Source: Sphaeroforma sirkka
Lineage: Eukaryota > Opisthokonta > Ichthyosporea > Ichthyophonida
Assembly (NCBI GenBank): GCA_001586965.3
Contig: LUCW03000510.1
Location: 1 to 27,500 of the forward strand
Reading direction: 5' to 3'
DNA: 27,500 nucleotides
Shown in pieces: positions 21,146 to 27,500 of the stretch (positions within the stretch are counted from its first letter, which is position 1; every line of letters starts with the position of its first letter). The translations under genes were made by a program, and so were the position numbers. Under the pieces are notes generated by a model. The model was given only the letters and a program-made list of their open reading frames with translations, was not told where the DNA came from and searched no databases.

Positions 21146-21410
21146 CTACTTCTTTTCCTCTTTTGTATCCGCCTCCGCACTCTCGGGCTGCCCGCTCTTG
21201 TCGGGTTTGCTATCCCAATCGAACACCGAGCTGAGCCTCTCGGACGCACGCCGGCTGAAGTCTGAGGTCATCTTCTGCATCTCATCTCTTGCTTCCTCCA
21301 TCATATGCTCGACCACAGAGAACGGAGACAGTACCACCATGTCACACACCTCATTCAGTGCATTGCGTCCTGGGGGCGAAGGAGTGTACTTGAGTGAGTC
21401 GCTGTACGAC

Positions 21411-21471
<61 letters not shown>

Positions 21472-24070
21472 CTAAGTGGTTGAAAATCTCAGTCAGTGCA
21501 GCAAGCACTGTCATGTAAGCAACATACTTACGTACGAGCACCATCTATGAAAATCTTCGCAATACTATATGCACCAAGTCTTTGCAGGCGTGGTTAACTA
21601 GATGGCGTGCAAGTGCACTCTAACTCTTCGGCACACGGTATTGGGACAGCATACATACCTTTGGAAGCAGTCTTCTTATAATTGTCAGCCATGACTGCCT
21701 CTACACTATTCACTATCCAACCCGGCACTCCGATGGCTGTGATTCTCACGCGCTGCTCGAATAGTGTGGTGCTTTCATCAATGGGGTTGGGCGTGTACGT
21801 GCAGGTTTCATCCACAGTCACCAGTTTGCTGAAGGTCACGTTTCTGTAGATATTGATAAAGTGCAAATGGTTAGACATACGCAACTACTGATAAAGTAAC
21901 AAGTATCGGAGATACGCAACTACCGATAGCGTTAAAACTACCGGACATAGGCAAAAACCGATAAGCTCCAAACATCAGATAAAGCAATGATAAAAAAAAG
22001 TCAGAACATCAATTACATTCGATCTACAAAGCTGAAGGCCACATCTCTACAGTCAGAGAAAAGGCAAAAGTATCGAATACGGTTGAGTGGACGTAATTCA
22101 AAAGTAGAAGTGAGTGGTTGGGATCGCATACGTTCAGCCGCGCTATACAAGAGGCAAGCGACTATGTACAGTTACATACGTACGTACATGACGCAAACAA
22201 TATGGGAACAGCACAATACTCCACCCATCAATAACCAACTCAGGAGTGTGTCCTAAGATCGGTAGTCGCGTGTATAGTGGAGTTGTATAGCAGAAGCCAT
22301 AGCTATAGAATCTGAGGATATGGGTACAGAATAACGCGTATCTTTGGTGTGCTTCAGGGCTCTAGTAGAGTGATTTGGATACGTCCCACTGCCCATAACT
22401 GATGCGGCATGGTCACAAGCACGCTTGCACACGGTGAGGAACTTGGTAGGACTTGTTTGCAAAGCATAGTTGAAGATTGGAATATTGAGCATACACGGAA
22501 ACAGTGGAGTGTTATACTTTTTAAGTTTTTAGTGTTTACGTCCCAAATCCCAAGTACATGAGGGACTGTGTGTTTGGATGTATTCTGCGACAGTACACGT
22601 GTCAGTACTAACACAACCGAGTAGAGCCAATTGTGTCCACATACAGCTGGCTAGGATGTTATAGCGTTCCGTGGAAATAGGGTGAGAGCTCTGTTTGATA
22701 TGATATAACTAACGTTTCTGAGCAGTTCGGAACCAACGCCTACAGCGGGTCTATCTGACATCCCATTTGTTCCGTATGTCCATGGGAATGCTGGGAATCT
22801 GGAAGACAGGATGCGTGTTCACAAAACATGTATGAACCGAAGCAGTGGCACACGAACGCCTTACATAGCCTACAGCGAGCGCAAACTCATAACATAGCCT
22901 ACTACAAGCACTATTCCATATATTGTATAGGGTAGAGGAGCAGGTATCGCAAGTTGTAGTACATATTGCATTCAAACAAGACATGAGTACACACTCACCT
23001 TGAAACCAACTTCATGGTTCTGTTGGGCACATCAACCTTCGATGTTTCGTAAACATACGCTTCGTCGTCTGCACTACCAATCAGGCGTCGCAATAAGTAG
23101 GGAACCTGTTGCTTGCATCCAATGAGCCGGACAGTATCCTGAGATATGGAATTGAGATTACATGTGAGTGAATATACATAGACATGTCTATATAGATATA
23201 GATAAAGATATAGATGATATCTATATATAATTATAAATATAAATAGAACAAAAACAATAAATAGAAATAGAAATATATACATATAACATAAAAATAACAT
23301 ACAAAACTATATATATATATATATATATATATATCAACAGAAAAACGGCTTTAGCAGATGAACAATGAAAAGACGGACAGTCACATAGTCACACAGTCAC
23401 AGAGATACATACAGGCACAGATATATTCATAGATGAATACAGACACAGACACAGACACAAACACAGATACAGACACAAACACAAAAACAGACAAGAGACA
23501 CAGACAAATACATACATATACATATACATACATACATATATATATATATATTTATATATATATATATATAGATATATATATATATATATATAGGGAACAA
23601 ACGCATAAAAACACACAGACACAAAAAAAACATACACAAACAGACAGACACAGACACACAGACACACATACACACACTGGACGGACTCATTTTTGCGTAC
23701 ATACACACACACACACACACATAATAATATATAATATATATATATATTATATATAATACATATATATATAATATATATAATATATAATAATATATATATA
23801 TAATACATATATATATATATGGAGACGGATATATATATATGCACACGCACGCACACACAACATCACATGCATCATCATATACATATATATAATATGTATA
23901 TATAATAATAATATTGCCATATATGCATATTGTACATGCGTACGTACGTGCATGTATAATATATATAATAATAGCATATATACATACATATACATGCATG
24001 CATATAATATGCATGCATGCGTAACATATGTGCGTATGTACAATATGCGTATGCCATACATGTAATATAT

Positions 24071-24104
<34 letters not shown>

Positions 24105-24693
24105 TAATAATAATAATAATAATAATATAATAATAATAATAATACATGAATACATGGGGGACAGGACACGGACGTATTATGTACATACTGCATAAAGTAA
24201 TGTATATAATGTATAACATGCATGTGCACACATATATTGCCAATAGCCATATAATGTATAATAATAATAATATTATTATGTCATTTTATACATTACATTA
24301 TGCATTATGTATTATTGCATAATATGTGTAATACATAATATATAATAATAATATATATATAATATATATATATGTTATCTGCATGCTTGCATGCATTGCA
24401 TTATTGTATGTATGTAATAATAATCAATATGTATAATAATAATATAATAATATAACAAATGCATAATAACATGGATGCATACGTATTATATATGTATGTA
24501 ATATATGTATGTTATGTAATAATAATAATGCGTAATACATACACATTACGCATGCATATGGATCATTATACGTTCATTATGCGTATATGCGTAATGCATT
24601 ACATGCGTACGTATATGTAATATATGTAATATATATAATAATATAATAATATATATATATAATATAAATGTATATTACAAAATATATATGCAC

Positions 24694-24737
<44 letters not shown>

Positions 24738-24746
24738 ATACATACA

Positions 24747-24833
<87 letters not shown>

Positions 24834-25029
24834 CAACGCAACATATAGGATAACACATTTCAGGTATTTAGAATTAACTCACCAGAATACCAGGACCGGT
24901 GACTTTACGTTCAACGATGTCTACTGAATTAATATGGGGGCTATGTTCGTTGGGATACTTCTGCCAGTTGGCCTGTGTGATGTTGGACCACTCGTGACCA
25001 AATACATGGCTGTTCACAAACTCAATCAT
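21146..25029 (-). CDS. PRELID3: PRELI/MSF1-domain mitochondrial lipid-transfer protein (PRELID3/Slowmo-like), four exons
   Basis: Exons are 25029-24883, 23138-22999, 21843-21660 plus base 21659, and 21369-21146 with stop TAG. Introns are GT-AG, in phases 0, 2 and 1, and join to 231 residues. The family moves phosphatidic acid or phosphatidylserine across the mitochondrial intermembrane space, usually with a TRIAP1/Mdm35 partner. The PRELI domain covers about residues 1-170. It shows SHVFGHEW (7-14), QKYPNEHSPHINSVDIVER, a VPYLLRRLIGSADDEAYVYE block, TMKLVSRNVTFSKLVTVDE and ASKGRNALNEV across the third intron. These follow PRELID3 proteins block by block. The start is the inner ATG at 25029, because family members begin just before this His-Val-Phe block. 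The last 50-60 residues form a charged tail (Lys/Glu/Asp-rich), longer than in PRELID3B, which has about 194 residues. No cleaved presequence is visible. Confidence 0.92.
21370..21658 (-). repeat. Intron 3 with TA microsatellite
   Basis: This 289-bp intron of the PRELI-domain gene has a GTATGT donor and a CTCCTTCGCCCCCAG acceptor. A TA run fills 21414-21470, about 28 dinucleotides. A CAG right beside the run (minus strand, 21412-21410) is a possible competing acceptor, but using it would put the last exon out of frame. Confidence 0.85.
21844..22998 (-). other. Intron 2 of the PRELI-domain gene
   Basis: This intron of 1155 bp has a GTGAGT donor and an ATCTACAG acceptor. Its base composition is ordinary. 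A small group of imperfect direct repeats (GATACGCAACTAC-like) lies at about 21885-21960. Minus-strand open frames at 22253-22492 and 22354-22614 have no recognisable motif, and I take them as chance. I see no RNA gene or clear mobile element inside it. Confidence 0.75.
23431..23515. repeat. ACAGAC-type hexanucleotide run in intron 1
   Basis: Imperfect repeats of AGACAC/ACAGAC span about 85 bp, with further short runs to 23680. The same motif builds the larger array at 25950-26215, outside the gene. Confidence 0.88.
24065..24145. repeat. AAT trinucleotide run
   Basis: About 80 bp of AAT repeats are broken by a few short TA slips, within intron 1 of the PRELI-domain gene. Confidence 0.92.
24748..24817. 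repeat. CA dinucleotide run (35 units)
   Basis: An uninterrupted CA run of 70 bp is flanked by TA runs. In the sense of the PRELI-domain gene it is a TG/UG run that begins about 66 bases after the 5' splice site of intron 1. Confidence 0.95.
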
Positions 25030-25949
25030 GTTTCTCCAATATAAAGTAAATGACAAGAGGTGGTTATATACCAATCTTATAATAGACGAAAGTGGGACTT
25101 CGAATATAGCATACCTTTGAATATATACTATAGTTAAAAATATACGTACTTTAGAACTACGACGAGAATAATTATTTACAGCTGATGAGTCTATGCATGT
25201 ATTTTATACCAAGATGAAGTCAAGATCTTTTGTATATTTAGTTATTTACATAAATATATATACATCATCATATTTTTATTTTTTACACCAAATATTTCAA
25301 AAAAAAATGCCGTATTTGGTAGGATGAATATAAAACTGGTCAAATTTAAAACTGTCGCAAATTGCGGTTCGTATTAATTTAAAACATCCCACGCATCACA
25401 TGATTTTTTTAAATAGCACAACCCTACGGAAAGTCGGAATTCGGAAACCTCTCGGTTTTTGTGTGAAACATATTACCAATTACCAAAGCAAGTAGGGCAA
25501 AACTTACAAATAAAAAGCGAGGTACAGACTTCCAGAGAATCGTGACTCGTGAGTCGTGACTCGTGCTGCCGTGCATCTATCAGTTAAAGAAGCATTCCAA
25601 CTATCCTCTAATGTGATCTTAGGCCTCTTGCTGTAGTACATATTTCTGTAAATCTAAATGTTACTGTACGACTGGATGTACGGAAATACGACGGTATACA
25701 GCACCTAACCATTTCAATTTACTTGAATGTAAAGATTTTAGTGGCTTCTCGTTGAGAATAAAATTTTGGTGAGCTTCGAAGAAGGCTAACAGTCAATGAA
25801 CACTCTTGGACCACAGCGCTTGGAGTTTCAACACATATCTGATGATTTGTGTATTTAATATTTATAGCCCTAGTATTTAGCCCCGATGAGCCGCAAACGT
25901 ATCCATCTTTCTAGACGAGCGGACTTCGTCTGTTTTTGCACACAGAGGA
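25030..25949. promoter_or_regulatory. Upstream flank of the PRELI-domain gene
   Basis: This stretch of about 920 bp lies upstream of the start codon at 25029 and should hold the promoter and 5' UTR. It is AT-rich, with A/T runs near 25260-25310 and no clear TATA box at a fitting distance that I would defend. A small direct repeat (CGTGACTCGTGAGTCGTGACTCGTG) sits near 25540-25564. No coding frame is seen. Confidence 0.4.
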
Positions 25950-26215
25950 ACATACACAGAAACAGAAATAGATGCAGACACAGATACAGACATAGACACA
26001 GATACAGACACAGACACGGACACAGACGCAGACACAGACACAGACGCAAACACAAACACAGACAGGCACACACACGCACACACATACAGACACAGACACA
26101 GACACGGACACAGACACAGACACAGACACAGACACAGACACAGACACAAATACAGACGGACACACACACGCAAACAGACACAGACACACAGACACAGACA
26201 CACAGACACACACAC
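25950..26215. repeat. CACAGA-type hexanucleotide array
   Basis: About 265 bp consist of imperfect ACAGAC/CACAGA units with interspersed CACACA and CGCA variants. Long open frames on both strands encode only Arg/His, Cys/Val or Ser/Val repeats and follow from the hexamer. It lies about 0.9 kb upstream of the PRELI-domain gene. Confidence 0.93.
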
Positions 26216-26238
26216 AAGCGCATCGACTAAGTTTCGAG

Positions 26239-26385
26239 ATGAACCCGTATGAACAAGAAATTGCTCAGTATGTTAAAGTATCAGTCAAAGCCAAAGACAA
26301 AGCAAAGCGCGAAAATATGCAAATAGAACTGATAAACGTAGCACAAAATATTAGTGAAAAATCAGAGGGGAATGTGGTGGAATAA
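26239..26385 (+). CDS. Unrecognised 48-residue Lys/Glu-rich open frame
   Basis: The frame runs from ATG 26239 to TAA 26383-26385. The protein is charged and probably helical (EIAQYVKVSVKAKDKAKR, then ENMQIELINVAQNISEK). The same frame is also open upstream into the hexanucleotide array, so the start is uncertain. I do not recognise a family. It may be an exon, a remnant or chance. It is divergent to the PRELI-domain gene. Confidence 0.25.
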   Translation: MNPYEQEIAQYVKVSVKAKDKAKRENMQIELINVAQNISEKSEGNVVE

Positions 26386-26484
26386 CTCGAGTGTGTGGAT
26401 GGCTATATATGACCAATGTGGGTGAATACAAATGTGAGTCAAAAGCAGAGGAATGTGATATTTGTAATTTCCAGTTGTTGTCAC

Positions 26485-26559
26485 CTCTCCAGTCTTCACA
26501 GTCCACACCTTAAAAGTCCACACTCTACGGCATAGACTGAAAGAGTGAAGACTGAAGAG
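26485..26559. repeat. Short inverted repeat
   Basis: The arms CTCTCCAGTCTTCAC (26485-26499) and GTGAAGACTGAAGAG (26545-26559) pair with one mismatch around a 45-base loop. It could form a hairpin and has no coding frame. Its role is unknown. Confidence 0.6.
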
Positions 26560-26647
26560 ATCTGAATGAGATGAATTATTTATTTGTATTTTTTTTTGTT
26601 TTTTGAAAAAAGGGGAGCACGGAGCAACGGACGAGTCGAGCCTCCTC

Positions 26648-26668
26648 TTTTTTTTTTTTTTTTTTTTT
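26648..26668. repeat. Poly(T) run
   Basis: Twenty-one T residues follow CCTCCTC, and another T-rich stretch lies at 26580-26603. On the minus strand this is a poly(A) run and might mark the tail of a retroposed sequence, but I see no target-site duplication. Confidence 0.7.
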
Positions 26669-27500
26669 GAAGGCTATGGGACTTGTAACATAATATATGA
26701 GGTTTTTTAAGGGGGTTGTTTGACTTGAAACCCTAAAAGATTTTGCCTATACATGTACAGTCATGTTCTATTAGCATGGCCCTCTGGATTTGGGTCTCGA
26801 GCAGAAATCAGGTTTCTTCGACGTAGCGGAGGAGGCTATGAAACACTTATAAAAAAAAACACACAGCCTCAGGGCTCATCAGGCTTTTAGCCCTCAGGCC
26901 CCGCAGGCTCAGGGTTATATTTTATAACATTTTTATAATACAGTACATATTGTCCAATGGTATTGACAGGAATATGGTGGGCGTTACGGGAGTCTGGGAC
27001 TCTAAAGTCGCTCCGGGACCAACAATATGACGCCATGATGTGTAAGTTCGGTACTGGGTTCCTCGACACATTTTTTCAGTATATATTTCACAAGAAAATA
27101 CCTGCAACCGCTCTCCAAAGACTTTCAGTTGAGTTTCTGGTTTCAGACTATCAGTTGAGACGAGACCTCAGGCCGGCCCAAGGGGGCTTCAGCCTATTCG
27201 GGGCTCACGCCTCACAGACCCCCCAGAGAGAGTGAGACCACACTCCACCAGTCTCCAAGATTCTCCAACTCTAATGGCTGATGCCCGGTGACAGTTCAGA
27301 GGGGGTATATTTTCGTAGAATACGTCATCTATATAAATATATATATATAAATATATCACTGCATGTATGTGTAATCATATACTACCAGGGTTCCTACTTT
27401 GCTATGTGTTTATATTGATTGTCGATAAGCAAATATATCCATCTTCGATTGAATGTCCATGGTCTTGCGGATCTATCCATTTCTTAAGGCGTTTAGAAAG
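26669..27500. other. Unassigned sequence at the window end
   Basis: No supported gene. A plus-strand frame at 26957-27235 (92 codons) and overlapping minus-strand frames show no motif I know. GC-rich repeats of GGCTCAGGG/CCTCAGGC type occur at 26870-26915 and again near 27168-27215, unlike the AT-rich surroundings, and may belong to an unrecognised repeat. Confidence 0.4.

Larger units (their letters stand above)
23139..24882 (-). repeat. Intron 1 of the PRELI-domain gene, nearly all simple repeats
   Basis: This 1744-bp intron has a GTGAGT donor and an ATCTCAG acceptor. About 90% of it is low-complexity sequence. It has TA runs (near 23309-23333, 23535-23592, 23725-23825 and 24697-24733), ACAGAC-type runs (23431-23515, 23639-23680), an AC run (23701-23722), an AAT run (24065-24145), long variable AT/GCATGC stretches and a CA run of 70 bp. 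Open frames across it encode only Tyr/Ile, Cys/Val or Thr/His repeats and are artefacts of the repeats. Confidence 0.9.

Noticed and set aside
21370-21412. Alternative 3' splice site beside the TA run in intron 3
   Set aside because: Using it adds 40 bases and puts the final exon out of frame. The CCCCCAG site keeps the frame and gives the conserved ASKGR block.
23389-24250. Several long minus-strand open frames rich in Tyr, Ile, Cys and Val
   Set aside because: They are translations of TA, AC and AAT microsatellites within intron 1 of the PRELI-domain gene.
23395-24835. CRISPR-like spaced repeats
   Set aside because: The sequence is eukaryotic and the repeats are continuous microsatellites without unique spacers of even length.
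25030-25074. Longer N-end of the PRELI-domain protein from the upstream ATG at 25074
   Set aside because: The extra 15 residues have no counterpart in the family, whose members begin just before the His-Val-Phe block reached from the ATG at 25029.
25870-26230. Open frames over 100 codons on both strands with Cys/Val, Ser/Val or Arg/His repeats
   Set aside because: They follow directly from the CACAGA hexanucleotide array, which has no stop codon in most frames.
26957-27235. 92-codon plus-strand frame as a gene
   Set aside because: No recognisable motif, equally long frames on the opposite strand, and no splice or promoter signal that favours it.

Overview
This is eukaryotic nuclear DNA, AT-rich, with GT-AG introns, the standard genetic code, many microsatellites and several generations of retrotransposons. 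No base-level signal fixes the species. The one recognisable host gene is of a type kept across eukaryotes, and a unicellular opisthokont or other protist would fit, but that is a guess.

Region 1 (1-14291) is a pile-up of one LTR retrotransposon family with a Ty3-like Pol order. A short plus-strand piece (copy A, 1-850) abuts a long minus-strand copy (copy B, 851-8075). Copy B stands head to head with a plus-strand copy (copy C, about 8293-14291). Their parts are a Gag with an unusual Cys/His tail, a DTG aspartic protease, an RT with a YLDD box, RNase H and a Dam-methylase-like domain of the kind known from DIRS elements. Copy B also has a DDE integrase. All three copies are broken fossils. 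B and C are close in sequence, so the family was active fairly recently. Its LTR tips also occur as inverted repeats of about 55 bp.

Region 2 (14292-21145) is a graveyard. It holds a diverged protease-type retroelement scrap, an older LTR of the same broad family with a partial tandem copy, a fragment resembling LINE RT motif A, and a foldback element built from 36-bp palindromes. It also has a tRNA-like A-box and three short open frames that I do not recognise. One of these follows a good 3' splice site.

Region 3 (21146-25029, minus strand) is a four-exon host gene for a 231-residue PRELI/MSF1-domain protein, closest in look to PRELID3/Slowmo. Proteins of this family move phospholipids across the mitochondrial intermembrane space. 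Its phases join exactly at all three introns. Intron 1 is almost wholly microsatellite, including a 70-bp CA/TG run close to the 5' splice site.

Region 4 (25030-27500) holds the upstream flank of that gene, a CACAGA-type hexanucleotide array, one small lysine-rich open frame and sequence with no convincing gene.
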